From an uncultured Parabacteroides sp. (GTDB lineage Bacteria > Bacteroidota > Bacteroidia > Bacteroidales > Tannerellaceae): DNA of 64,000 bases. Position numbers and translations under genes: made by a program. Below, one piece after another: positions 1 through 9,400 of this stretch; position 1 is the first letter of the stretch, and the number at the start of each line of letters is the position of its first letter. Below the pieces are notes generated by a model that saw nothing but the letters and a program-made list of their open reading frames with translations, was not told the DNA's origin and made no database searches. Location of the stretch: assembly GCF_902493135.1 (NCBI RefSeq), contig NZ_CABUOD010000001.1, positions 124,001 through 188,000 of the forward strand, read 5' to 3'.

Positions 1-642
1 TCGATTACGCCGGTAATCAGGTTGCTCTACAATCCTCAAATGAAGGGCGCCTATAACTTCGTGCCCGGTGTCATGGGGCTGATCCTGATTCTGATCTGCG
101 CCATGATGACCTCCGTCGGGATCGTGAAGGAGAAAGAGATCGGGACGATGGAAGTGCTTCTCGTCTCTCCGATGAAACCGGTCTATATCATTCTGGCAAA
201 AGCGACTCCCTATCTGTTGCTGAGCCTGGTGAATATAGCCACTATCCTGGCTTTGTCGTACTTCCTGCTGGATGTGCCGATCAATGGCAGCCTGTCGCTG
301 TTAGTGGGCGTTTCCGTCCTCTACGCATTGGTGGCGTTGTGCCTGGGATTGCTGATCTCGACGATCGCCGACACCCAGCAGGCCGCCATGCTGATCAGCG
401 CCGTTGTCCTGATGCTGCCTGTCATGTTGCTTAGCGGGATGGTGTTCCCGATCGAGAATATGCCGGAGATCCTGCAAGTCATTTCCAATATCGTGCCGGC
501 CAAATGGTATATCATCGCCGTGAAAGATATCATGATAAAAGGCTTGGGCTTCGGTTCCGTCCTGCAGGAAATAGGCGTGTTGGCATTGATGGCAGTCGTG
601 CTGATAGGGTTGAGTGTGAAACGTTTTAAAATACGATTATGA
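1..642 (+). CDS. ABC-2 type transporter permease (5' end outside window)
   Basis: This is the C-terminal 213 residues of an integral-membrane permease of the ABC-2 (YhhJ/YbhR/YbhS-like) family, which forms the channel of an ABC exporter. The reading frame is open to the first base, so the start lies upstream. Visible are a periplasmic-to-membrane junction (YNFVPGVMGLILILICAMM), the family motif EKEIGTMEVLLVSP in the cytoplasmic loop, and about five further hydrophobic segments ending in a short basic tail. The stop overlaps the start of the next permease by 4 bp (ATGA), so the two are translationally coupled and probably form a heterodimeric pore. The ATPase and periplasmic adaptor would be upstream of the window. 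The substrate cannot be told from this fragment. Confidence 0.9.
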   Translation, partial: SITPVIRLLYNPQMKGAYNFVPGVMGLILILICAMMTSVGIVKEKEIGTMEVLLVSPMKPVYIILAKATPYLLLSLVNIATILALSYFLLDVPINGSLSLLVGVSVLYALVALCLGLLISTIADTQQAAMLISAVVLMLPVMLLSGMVFPIENMPEILQVISNIVPAKWYIIAVKDIMIKGLGFGSVLQEIGVLALMAVVLIGLSVKRFKIRL

Positions 643-1742
643 TGAGGATGCTGAAATATTTATTGGAGAAGGAGTTCAAACAGATCAGGCGGGACCGGTT
701 CCTGCCCCGTATCATCTTCCTGTTGCCGGTCATACAACTGGTGGTCCTCCCTTTTGCCGCCAATTTCGAGATGCGGAATATCAACCTGAGTATCGTGGAT
801 AACGACCATTCCGTCCTTTCCCGCCAATTGACAGACAAGGTCCTTTCCTCCGGCTATTTCCGTCTGGCGGATGTTTCGCCCCGCTACGACGAGGCTTTGG
901 TTTCCATCGAAAGCAATGCCGCCGATATCATTCTCGAGATCCCGTCCCGTTTCGAAGAACGGCTGGGACGGGAGGGAACGGCCGAGCTCCTGATCGCCGC
1001 CGATGCCGTGAACGGGACGAAGGGAGGAATCGGCAGCTCATACCTCGCGTCCATCATCCGGGATTTCAATCAGGAAGAGAATGTCCTCTCGTCCGTATCG
1101 GCCGCAGGGGGCGGAATCCGTGCCACGAACCTGTTCAATCCGCATCTGAATTATAAGAACTATATGGTTCCCGGCATCATGGCTTTCCTGCTGACGCTCA
1201 TCGGCGGTTTCCTATCCGCCCTGAACATCGTGAGCGAAAAGGAGAAAGGGACGATCGAACAGATCAACGTGACGCCTGTCCCGAAAGCCCTGTTCCTGCT
1301 CTCCAAGCTGATACCGTTCTGGATTATCGGTCTTTTCCTGCTCACGATAGGCGCCTGTATCGCCTGGTTGGTCTACGGGCTGCTGCCGGTAGGCAATATG
1401 GGGATCATCTATCTGTTTGCGGCAGTCTACCTGATGGCGTTTACCGGCTTCGGTCTGGCGATCTCGTCCGTCTCGTCCACCCAGCAGCAGGCGATGTTCA
1501 CGGCTTTCTTTTTTATGATTATTTTTGTCCTCCTGAGCGGTATGTTCACACCGATCAGCAGTATGCCGGTCTGGGCGCAGGAACTGACGCGTGTCAATCC
1601 GCTCCGCTATTTGGTCGAAGTGATGCGGATGGTTTATTTGAAAAGCAGCACTTTGGCTGACCTCACCGGGCACTTCATGGCGGTTTGTCTGTTCGCCGTG
1701 TTCTTTAACCTACTGGCCGTAATCAGCTACAGGAAAAATTGA
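639..1742 (+). CDS. ABC-2 type transporter permease
   Basis: Second integral-membrane subunit of the same ABC exporter, 367 residues, a full-length member of the ABC-2 family. One N-terminal membrane segment (about residues 22-42) is followed by a large extracytoplasmic domain (about 45-170) and five C-terminal membrane segments (about 178-365). The loop motif EKEKGTIEQINVTP is the counterpart of the one in the upstream permease. The start ATG overlaps the upstream stop (ATGA). No hairpin terminator is evident before the next gene, which has its own promoter 60 bp downstream. Homologues are usually exporters of drugs or lipophilic compounds working with a HlyD-type adaptor; that assignment is inference. 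Confidence 0.9.
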   Translation: MMRMLKYLLEKEFKQIRRDRFLPRIIFLLPVIQLVVLPFAANFEMRNINLSIVDNDHSVLSRQLTDKVLSSGYFRLADVSPRYDEALVSIESNAADIILEIPSRFEERLGREGTAELLIAADAVNGTKGGIGSSYLASIIRDFNQEENVLSSVSAAGGGIRATNLFNPHLNYKNYMVPGIMAFLLTLIGGFLSALNIVSEKEKGTIEQINVTPVPKALFLLSKLIPFWIIGLFLLTIGACIAWLVYGLLPVGNMGIIYLFAAVYLMAFTGFGLAISSVSSTQQQAMFTAFFFMIIFVLLSGMFTPISSMPVWAQELTRVNPLRYLVEVMRMVYLKSSTLADLTGHFMAVCLFAVFFNLLAVISYRKN

Positions 1743-1801
1743 CGATTGTCCATTGTTTTGTGTTATACGACATACTTAACTAATTTTTACAAACATCCTG
1801 C

Positions 1802-1830
1802 TTGCATTTCTGCGCTCTCCTTTATATTTG
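1802..1830 (+). promoter_or_regulatory. Promoter of the IclR-family regulator gene
   Basis: A TTG at 1802-1804, an 18-nt spacer and TATATTTG at 1823-1830 match the Bacteroidota -33/-7 promoter (TTTG and TAnnTTTG). The palindrome ATTTGA-T-TCAAAT (1826-1838) overlaps the -7 box and the expected transcription start. Confidence 0.6.
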
Positions 1831-1848
1831 ATTCAAATCTGAAACAAT

Positions 1849-1885
1849 ATTTCAAATATGGAAAGCGTTATTTCAAATATGGAAA
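1849..1885 (+). repeat. Two-copy operator-like repeat over the regulator start codon
   Basis: The 16-mer ATTTCAAATATGGAAA occurs at 1849-1864 and again at 1870-1885, 21 bp apart (two helical turns), each holding the dyad TTTC-N7-GAAA. A weaker version (TTCAAATCTGAAA) is at 1832-1844. The same half-sites and TATGGAAA core recur in the array at 5543-5626, so these are candidate sites for the IclR-family protein itself. Confidence 0.5.
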
Positions 1886-2667
1886 AAGCAGAAGAGAACT
1901 ACAAGGTGCCGAATCTCGAAAAAGGGATCGCTGTACTTGAGTACTTGTCGCTTCACACCCAAGGTGAGACGCTTCAGGATATCAAGTCAACCCTTGATAT
2001 TTCGCAGACTACGGCCTACCGTATTTTAAATACGTTGGTCCGTCTGGATTATTTGATCTATAATGAAGACACAAAGCGGTACAAGTTATCCCGTAAATTG
2101 CTAACTTTGGGATTCAGATCACTGAACGAACACAATTTGCTGGAAACGGTTTTGCCTCGTTTGCGTGATTTGCGCGATCAGGTGAAAGAGACGGCATGCT
2201 TCGGCGTGCTGGGGGACCGGAAAGGAATCTTTATCGAGCAGGCACAGGGGCATCATACGTTCCGTTTTATCCTCTCGCCGGGGAAACCTTTCGATTTGCA
2301 TTGCTCGGCTCCGGGAAAGGCGATCATGGCTTATCTGCCGAATACGGTCCGGGACCGGTATTTGTCTTATATGGAATTTACACGCTACAACGCCCGGACT
2401 ATTACCACGCGTGACGCTTATCTGGAGGAACTTGAGAAGGTCCGGAAATTGGGCTATGCCATGGATAATGAGGAAGAGTTGAACGGTGTGATTTGCATCG
2501 GGGCGCCTATCTTCAATTATACGGGTTATCCTTGCGGGGCAATCTGGATCTCAGGCCCGAAGGACCGGCTGTCGAAAGAGGTCGTACGGGTTTCGGCTGA
2601 CTGTATAAGGAAAGTGGCCCAGGCGATTTCGCTTGAGTTGGGATATAGTAAAGCAAAAAAAATATAA
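1858..2667 (+). CDS. IclR-family transcriptional regulator
   Basis: DNA-binding regulator of 269 residues, the usual length for the IclR family. Residues about 17-70 form the winged helix-turn-helix (VPNLEKGIAVLEYLS through TAYRILNTLVRLDYL). Residues about 90-260 form the effector-binding domain, with typical stretches GKAIMAYLP, DNEEELNGVICIGAPI and the nearby GAIWISGP. IclR proteins bind short palindromes as dimers or tetramers and respond to small metabolites. It is the first gene of the cluster running to 16903 and ends 6 nt before the propeller-cytochrome gene, so it is probably its local regulator. Repeated TTTC/GAAA dyads at its own start and at 5543-5626 point to autoregulation and control of the downstream genes. 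An alternative ATG lies at 1879. The effector is unknown. Confidence 0.92.
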   Translation: MESVISNMEKAEENYKVPNLEKGIAVLEYLSLHTQGETLQDIKSTLDISQTTAYRILNTLVRLDYLIYNEDTKRYKLSRKLLTLGFRSLNEHNLLETVLPRLRDLRDQVKETACFGVLGDRKGIFIEQAQGHHTFRFILSPGKPFDLHCSAPGKAIMAYLPNTVRDRYLSYMEFTRYNARTITTRDAYLEELEKVRKLGYAMDNEEELNGVICIGAPIFNYTGYPCGAIWISGPKDRLSKEVVRVSADCIRKVAQAISLELGYSKAKKI

Positions 2668-2673
2668 TATACC

Positions 2674-4449
2674 ATGAACACACGAAAATACATGTTTAAA
2701 AACTCACTGGTGGCTTGTTTTGCCTGCTGTTGCATCTCTTTTGCTTCAGCAGGCAACCCACCGTTCTTCCCGACAGATGTCGTGACGAATGCCAAAGGTG
2801 AGTTGTTGATGACGGATAAAGGGGTAAAGCGGGTGGATGTTTTTTCGCCTGATGGCAAGACATTGCTGCGCTCTTTCCCGATGGACGAAGCGCCGACGGG
2901 TATTCTCGTAGAGGGCGACAAGGCGTATGTGACGACATTCGGAACGACAGGCCATTTACAGATCCTGTCGCTCGAATCGGGCAGGGTGGAGGCTTCCATT
3001 CCGACCGGTTCGGGAGCATGCCATCCGATGTTCGGTCCGGACAAGAAGCATATATATGTATGTAACCAGTTCCAGACCACGATCTCCGAAATCGATCCGG
3101 CGGCCCGTAAGGTGATGCGTACGGTGAAAGTATTGCGCGAACCGAAGTCCGCCGTGTTCAGCAAGGACGGCAAATATATGTTCGTCACGAACTTCCTCCC
3201 TTCACAGCGGGCTGATCTCGATTACGTGGCCGCCTGTGTCTCCGTCATCGAAATGGATGGCTTTACGAAGGTGAAGGACATCCAACTGGCGAACGGAAGC
3301 AACGCCCTCCGGGGAATCTGTATCACTCCCGACGGCAAGTATATATATGTATCGCACAACTTAGGGCGTTTCACCGTTCCGACTTCCCAGTTGCAGCAGG
3401 GATGGATGAACACGAGTGCTTTCAGCGTGATCGATGTCGACAAGCAGGAGTTCTTAGGAGCCATTGTCGTGGACGAGCCCGAGCGGGGTGCGGCCGGTAT
3501 CTGGAGCATTGCCTGCAACGACGAGTCTGTCTTCATCTCCCATTCGGGAACGCACGAGGTCAGCGTGATCGACCATAAGGCGATGTTGGAGAAATTCCTG
3601 AACTATCCCAATAAGGAGGTGCTGGACTATGATCTGACTTTCTTGTACGGCCTTCGCGAACGTATCCCGCTGGAGGGGAACGGTCCTCGCAATATGATCC
3701 TGAACGGCGACAAGCTGATTATCCCGACTTACTTTGCCGATGTCTTGAACATAATGGATATCAATACGAACGAAGTCACGGCGGTCGAGCTGAATCCCGG
3801 ACGCGAGGAAACGGCTGAAAACAAGGGCGAACGCTATTTCAACGATGCTTCGCACTGCTTCCAGAACTGGCAGAGTTGTAACGGTTGCCATCCGGGAGAC
3901 GGTCGTACGGACGGCATGAATTGGGATTTGATGAACGACGGCGTCGGCAACTCCAAGAACTGCAAGAGCATGCTCTTTAGCCATGTGACTCCTCCCAACA
4001 TGATTTCCGGTATCCGTGAACATGCGGAACGGGCTGTGCGGGCCGGCTTTAACTTCATCCAGTTTTATGATGTTTCCGAAGAAGACGCCGTGTGTGTGGA
4101 TGCCTACATGAAATCGCTTCGTCCCGTGCCCAGCCCTTATCTGGTGAACGGCGAGCTGTCCGATTTGGCCAAGGAAGGGCAGAAGGTGTTCGAAAAGCTG
4201 AAGTGCGGCGAATGCCATAGCGGTGTCTACTATACGGATATGAAATACCACCGTATCGGTGAAGATATAGAGTTCGAAAAAGGTTGGGATACTCCGACTT
4301 TGCGTGAGGTGTGGCGTACGGCTCCTTATTTGTTCGACGGGCGTGCCGCTACCATGAAAGAGGTGTTCAGTGTCCATAAGCACGGCATCGAGAAAAAAGT
4401 CTCAGAGAAAGATATCGAAGCATTAACCGAATATGTGAACTCTTTATGA
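2674..4449 (+). CDS. Exported beta-propeller protein with C-terminal di-heme cytochrome c domain
   Basis: The 591-residue product begins with a signal peptide (MNTRKYMFKNSLVACFACC..., cleavage near residue 27). It continues with a YncE/YVTN-like beta-propeller (about 30-370, repeated blades such as SPDGKTLL, GPDKKHIYV, FSKDGKYMFV and TPDGKYIYV) and ends in a cytochrome c region. Two CxxCH heme motifs are visible: CNGCH near residue 400 and CGECH near residue 510. The C-terminal part (TPTLREVWRTAPYLFDGRAATM) resembles di-heme peroxidase/MauG-type proteins. It should act in the periplasm as an electron-transfer or redox enzyme; the substrate is unknown. It follows the regulator by 6 nt and overlaps the next gene by 4 bp. 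The c-heme attachment fits with the CcsBA synthase encoded at 10580. Confidence 0.85.
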   Translation: MNTRKYMFKNSLVACFACCCISFASAGNPPFFPTDVVTNAKGELLMTDKGVKRVDVFSPDGKTLLRSFPMDEAPTGILVEGDKAYVTTFGTTGHLQILSLESGRVEASIPTGSGACHPMFGPDKKHIYVCNQFQTTISEIDPAARKVMRTVKVLREPKSAVFSKDGKYMFVTNFLPSQRADLDYVAACVSVIEMDGFTKVKDIQLANGSNALRGICITPDGKYIYVSHNLGRFTVPTSQLQQGWMNTSAFSVIDVDKQEFLGAIVVDEPERGAAGIWSIACNDESVFISHSGTHEVSVIDHKAMLEKFLNYPNKEVLDYDLTFLYGLRERIPLEGNGPRNMILNGDKLIIPTYFADVLNIMDINTNEVTAVELNPGREETAENKGERYFNDASHCFQNWQSCNGCHPGDGRTDGMNWDLMNDGVGNSKNCKSMLFSHVTPPNMISGIREHAERAVRAGFNFIQFYDVSEEDAVCVDAYMKSLRPVPSPYLVNGELSDLAKEGQKVFEKLKCGECHSGVYYTDMKYHRIGEDIEFEKGWDTPTLREVWRTAPYLFDGRAATMKEVFSVHKHGIEKKVSEKDIEALTEYVNSL

Positions 4450-5540
4450 ATTATAGCGATAAAATACATTACAATATCTATACGACCGGGCTGGCTGCCT
4501 TTGGCGAGATGGTAGACGCCCTGCTGGCACAGTTGCCCCAGGACGAACAGATTCTCCGCCTGGCATTCTTCGGTATGCCGAACGACAACGGGCAATACGT
4601 CTCCCGCCGCATCATGTTGCGCGAGAAGATCCGTAAGTTCTACGGCAATCATGAGCCGGTACTGAGCTACGTTTCCCAGCCTCCTCTGAATGCAGGGTTG
4701 ATCCTGGAGGTCCATAGCTACAAAGCGGATGAAGACGATCATGTCACCTTCCGCCATTACGCAGGTTTCCCGTATGTCGTACTGGAAAATGCCGACGGCC
4801 GTTTCCTCTTTGCCGGAGGTTTCCACGGAGATGTGATCAACTTCGGTATCCAGCAACAGTCCGCCGAAGTATTCCACATGATGGGAGAGGTGATGCGCCG
4901 CGAAGGGTTCCCCGTAAACAGCATCATCCGCCAGTGGAACTACATCGAGCAGATCACCCGCTTCGACGGGCCGGACCAGCATTACCAGATGTTCAACAAC
5001 GCCCGTGCCGATTTCTACGGAAAGACGGACTGGAACAACGGCTATCCGGCTGCTACCGGTATCGGGGCCAACCTGGGAGGCATACTGGTCGACTTGGATG
5101 CGGCCGTATTTGCCCGTCCCGAGTGCTACGCCACCCCGATCGACAATAAGTTGCAGATTGCCGCCCATGCCTATTCGGACCAGGTCCTCGAAGCTGCCCA
5201 ACAGAAGAAAGCGACACCTAAGTTCGAACGGGCCAAGAGCATGACTTTCGATGACCGGCGGATCGTTTACATTTCCGGTACGGCTGCTATCCGCGGGGAA
5301 GAAAGCCTGGTAGGAGTCGGTCTCGGACGCCAGCTCCATATCACGATGGAAAACATCGATCAGCTGATCGGTAAGGCGAAACTGAAAATGCTGCGTGTCT
5401 ACCTGAAAGAGAAATCCTTCTATGAAGAGGCTTGCCGGCTGTTGGAAGGATATAACTTGAATATTCCCATATCTTATATGTGGGCGGACGTTTGCCGGGA
5501 TGAGTTATTGATCGAAATAGAAGGGATTGCCATCGAATAA
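4446..5540 (+). CDS. Chorismatase (FkbO/Hyg5/XanB2)-like protein
   Basis: A 364-residue protein without signal peptide, so cytoplasmic. Residues about 170-230 carry RQWNYIEQITRF, HYQMFNNARADFYG and GYPAATGIGANLGG, which follow the order and spacing I recall for chorismatases of the FkbO/Hyg5/XanB2 type. Those enzymes hydrolyse chorismate to dihydroxy- or hydroxybenzoates and were once called pteridine-dependent dioxygenases; they have RidA-like folds. No aromatic-pathway gene lies nearby, so a different pyruvyl-ether or enol substrate is possible. It overlaps the upstream propeller-cytochrome gene by 4 bp (ATGA), a tight coupling of a cytosolic and an exported protein. Downstream is the 22-bp operator-like array. 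Family membership is likely, function inferred. Confidence 0.62.
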   Translation: MNYSDKIHYNIYTTGLAAFGEMVDALLAQLPQDEQILRLAFFGMPNDNGQYVSRRIMLREKIRKFYGNHEPVLSYVSQPPLNAGLILEVHSYKADEDDHVTFRHYAGFPYVVLENADGRFLFAGGFHGDVINFGIQQQSAEVFHMMGEVMRREGFPVNSIIRQWNYIEQITRFDGPDQHYQMFNNARADFYGKTDWNNGYPAATGIGANLGGILVDLDAAVFARPECYATPIDNKLQIAAHAYSDQVLEAAQQKKATPKFERAKSMTFDDRRIVYISGTAAIRGEESLVGVGLGRQLHITMENIDQLIGKAKLKMLRVYLKEKSFYEEACRLLEGYNLNIPISYMWADVCRDELLIEIEGIAIE

Positions 5541-5542
5541 AC

Positions 5543-5626
5543 GTTTCATGGGCATGAAACAATCGTTTCTTCGTATGGAAACAGAAGTTTCTCCCTATGG
5601 AAACGCAAGTTTCTTCGGCAGGGAAT
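5543..5626 (+). promoter_or_regulatory. Four tandem 22-bp operator-like palindromes
   Basis: Four 18-bp units start at 5543, 5565, 5587 and 5609, exactly 22 bp apart with 4-nt spacers (aatc, agaa, gcaa). Unit 1 is GTTTCATG-GG-CATGAAAC, units 2 and 3 are GTTTC-N8-GAAAC containing TATGGAAAC, and unit 4 is degenerate on its right arm (GGGAAT). Two-turn spacing on one DNA face suggests cooperative binding. The sites resemble the TTTC-N7-GAAA repeats at the IclR-family gene. Confidence 0.6.
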
Positions 5627-5669
5627 AGATAAGGAACAACTATTACTAACTAAATAAACAAGAGAAAAA

Positions 5670-6431
5670 ATGAAAAAGAATCTTATGAAATCGGCCGCTA
5701 TGGGAGCTCTTCTGCTTTCTATGGCAGCATGTACCGGCAAAACATCTACTGGCGAAGCAACCTGTTGCGCAGCGGCAGGCGAAGGACAATGCACCGAACA
5801 GTGCGGAAGCGACTGCAAGAATGAATGTAACAACAATGCTAACTGTAAAAATAATAAAGAAATGAAGTATTCAAAGAAGTACACAAATGCCGACTTCTAC
5901 AAAGACGGCAAGTTCCAACAGGATGTTGCTATGGAAGCAATGAAAGACATGTTCGCTTTCTACGGTGTTCCTTTCACCGAACTGATGGCTAAGGACATGT
6001 GGGTGACTGATTTCGGTCTGGGCGATTTTGAAAACGTAGGTATGGGCGGTATTTTCTGGATCAACGATCCTGAATACGGCTACTTCGCTCACGCGATCTA
6101 CCTGCTTCCGGGACAGATGATCCCCGAACATGCACATGTAAAGACCAAATTCCCGGCCAAACATGAGTCTTGGATGGTTGAAAAGGGATGGGTTTACAAC
6201 TTCTCTGAAGTAGGTGACGAAACTCCGAATGCTCCTGCTATTCCTGCTACTCACGGTGCGATCAAGAGCAAAAACTTCGTTGTACAGAATGTAGGTGACG
6301 TTCTTCGCCTGAAAAAACTGGAAACATTCCACTTTATGATGGCTGGTCCTGAAGGCGCTATTGTTGATGAATGGGCATGCTACCACGATAATGACGGCTT
6401 GCGCTTCACCAACACGAAAGCTGCGTTATAA
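5670..6431 (+). CDS. Cys-rich lipoprotein with cupin (sugar-isomerase-like) domain
   Basis: 253 residues. The N-terminus is a lipoprotein signal with a lipobox-like end (LLLSMAAC, Cys21), followed by a linker rich in cysteine and asparagine (about residues 33-63, with CC, C, C, C, C and C within 30 residues). The rest is a cupin domain whose GQMIPEHAHVKTKFPAKHESW (about residues 149-169) and later LKKLETFHFMM place histidines and glutamate as in metal-binding cupins. The overall pattern recalls D-lyxose ketol-isomerase-type cupins, which are cytoplasmic, so a surface or periplasmic version is unusual. It lies directly downstream of the 22-bp array and 27 nt before the large mosaic heme protein. 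The role of the Cys-rich linker (metal binding, disulfides or tethering) is unknown. Confidence 0.7.
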   Translation: MKKNLMKSAAMGALLLSMAACTGKTSTGEATCCAAAGEGQCTEQCGSDCKNECNNNANCKNNKEMKYSKKYTNADFYKDGKFQQDVAMEAMKDMFAFYGVPFTELMAKDMWVTDFGLGDFENVGMGGIFWINDPEYGYFAHAIYLLPGQMIPEHAHVKTKFPAKHESWMVEKGWVYNFSEVGDETPNAPAIPATHGAIKSKNFVVQNVGDVLRLKKLETFHFMMAGPEGAIVDEWACYHDNDGLRFTNTKAAL

Positions 6432-6458
6432 TAAGTATAATACCTTATAATTTATTAC

Positions 6459-9400
6459 ATGAACAAATACTATTTATTAGTATCACTCCTTCTGTCTTCT
6501 TCTGTCATGGTGTCTGCCGGGCCCAAGCAGAAGAAGGTGGAAACGTGGATTGATGCTTCTGTTAAGGCAAAGACGGAGGTGCTGGCGAAGCTGAAGAAAG
6601 CCGGGATGCCGATCACCTCGACTTGGATGAAGCATAAAGCGAAGGCGGAATCTTTTGTCGTTGACTTGAAAGGCGTGGATAAGCTGGTTCTGATCACTTC
6701 CGGTGGTACGGACGGTACGGACTATGACCAGGCTGTTTGGGCGAACGCCCGCTTGATCAAAGCGGATGGTACGGCCGTATGGCTGGACGAAGTCCCCTAT
6801 GAATATGGCGTGGCCGGTTGGGCAAAACCCAAGATGAACACGAATGCATACGACCATGAGATCGTGATCAACGGAAAGGAATATAAGCACGGCGTGTTCT
6901 GCCATGCGAACGGAACGCTTGTCTATCCGATCGACAACAAGTATGTCCGTTTTGAAGCAGAGGTCGGAATCGACGACTCGTCGAGCGGGGGTAGTGTTTA
7001 TTTCGAGGCGGTGAATGTCTTGCCGAGCAAGATTGCGGAAGAACTGAATGCCGGATTCCCGAACGAGATCGGCCTGATGGATCCTGTCTTAGGCGGTTTT
7101 GACACTTGGTTGGTCACACCGGACGCTTCAGTGGAAAAACAGGCGTTGGATAAGGCGATCGCTTCTTTGAAAGACGGTTCTTATTATTCCAAGCTGGCAG
7201 GAGAGATTGCCGGTGAAAAGAATTTCGAAATACAGGTGCGTAAGTATCTTGAGCTGATCAAGGAAATCCAAGATCTGGCTTCTCTTCAGAGGGAACTGGA
7301 CTGGCTGAATGTCGAGGCTGTCAAACTCGCTTTTGCCGATATGAAGAAGCAGAAGGGGTATGATGCCGCCAAATACGAACCGATGCTGAACGAACTGATC
7401 CGTTTGGAAAAGAAAGGCTTCAACGGTATCTATTCCAAGGACGCACAGGCGATGGCAGATGCTAAAAAGGCATTGGAATACAAACGCGCCATCTTGCTGG
7501 CAAACCCGTTGCTGGATGCCGACAAGATCGTGGCGGCTCGTTTCAAGGTCGGTTCGGATGCCCACTTCATCATGTCTCCTTCCTTGGGTACGCAGGCCAA
7601 TAACTGGAGTAACCAGGAGTCTGCCGGCCGTTCCGGTTTCGATGCCGAGATCGTCGAACTCTCCAACCTGCGTGGCGATGTGCAGATGCGCCGGGTCTAC
7701 AAACCGGCAAACGGTTCTTCCATCGCCGACCTGAAGCTGCACTGGAACGGGGACCGCGTGATGTTCACACAGACACAGGACGACAAGCGTTGGAACATCT
7801 ATGAAGTGAACTTGGATGGAACAGGTTTCAAGCCGCTTGTGGAAAACGACGAGCCGGATCTGGAGTTCTACGATGGTACTTACCTGCCCGACGGACGCGT
7901 GATCGCTATCTCCAACATCGGCTACCAGGGAGTTCCTTGTGTGAACGGTAGCGATGCGGTAGGTAACATGGTGCTGTACAATCCGAAAGACAAGAGCATG
8001 CGCCGCCTGACATTCGACCAGGATGCCAACTGGAACCCGGTCATCATGAATAACGGTCGCGTGATGTACACCCGTTGGGAGTACACCGACCTGACCCACT
8101 ACTATTCCCGTATCGTGATGCACATGAACCCGGACGGAACGGAAAACAAAGCCCTCTACGGTAGCGGCGCGATGTTCCCGAACAGTACGTTCGACGTGCA
8201 GCCGTTGCCCGGCCACGGTTCGGCGTTCGTCGGTATCATCTCCGGTCACCACGGTGTGGCGCGTTCCGGCCGTATGATTATCTTCGACCCGACCAAGGGG
8301 CGTAAGAGCACGGCCGGTATGGTACAGGAAATCCCTCACCGCAACCGTCCGGTCAAGGAAGAAATCAAAGACCAGCTGGTAAACGGCGTTTGGCCGCAGT
8401 TCATCAAACCGACTCCGCTGAACGACAAATACTTCCTGGTGGCAGCCAAGTTGGACCCGCAAGCTTTGTGGGGACTTTATCTGGTGGATGTTTACGACAA
8501 CGTGACCTGCCTGATGCAGGCAGAGGGTGAAGGTTATATCAGCCCGATCCTGGTGCGCAAGACGAAGACGCCTCCGTCCATTCCCGACCGTGTGAAACTG
8601 AATGAAAAGGAAGCGACCTTCTTTATCCAGGACATCTACGAAGGAGAGGGCCTGAGGGGGATTCCTCGCGGTACGGTCAAGTCTCTGCGCCTGCATGCTT
8701 ACGAATATGCGTATGTAAAGACTCGTTCCGATCATAACTGGCACGGAATCCAGTCCGGTTGGGATATCAAACGTATGTTGGGTACGGTTCCGGTCGAAGA
8801 AGACGGTTCCGTGATCTTCAAGGCGCCTGCCAATACGCCGATCTCTATCCAGCCGTTGGATAAGGATGGTGTCGCCATCCAGTGGATGCGAAGCTGGGTG
8901 ACCGGTCAGCCGGGCGAAGTGGTTTCTTGTATCGGTTGCCACGAAGACCAGAACCAGATTGCGATTCCGAAACGTGTGATCGCTTCGCAGAAAGCTCCGT
9001 CAGTCTTGACTTTGCCGGAAGGCGGCACGCGTTCTTTCACGTTCGACCTGGAAGTGCAGCCGATCCTGGATCGCGCATGTATCGCCTGTCATAACGGTGA
9101 AGGAAAGGCTTTCGATTTGCGTGGCGGAACGAAAGACAACTTGGGCTACGGCACGTCCTATCTGAACCTGCATCCGTATGTGCATCGTCAGGGCGGCGAA
9201 GGCGATATGGTCGTTTTGCAACCGTACGAATATCATCCCAACACGAGTGAATTGGTTCGCTTGCTGAAGAAAGGTCATCACAACGTGAAACTGACCGATA
9301 AGGAATGGAAGACGCTTTACAATTGGATCGACTATAACGCTCCCGACAAAGGGTATTTCAATGCGAACGTATTGACTGAACTTCCTTATAAAGGATTCGA

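Noticed and set aside
5543..5626. Four short repeats as a CRISPR array
   Set aside because: Spacers are only 4 nt and the units are palindromic and degenerate; no cas gene is near.
7128..8942. Long minus-strand open frame of 604 codons
   Set aside because: It lies wholly inside the mosaic heme-protein gene on the other strand, has no recognisable domains and follows from the codon bias of the real gene. The same holds for the long minus-strand frames at 9000-10385, 42119-43072, 43250-44185, 45770-47053, 49823-51394, 52921-53862 and 56945-58564.
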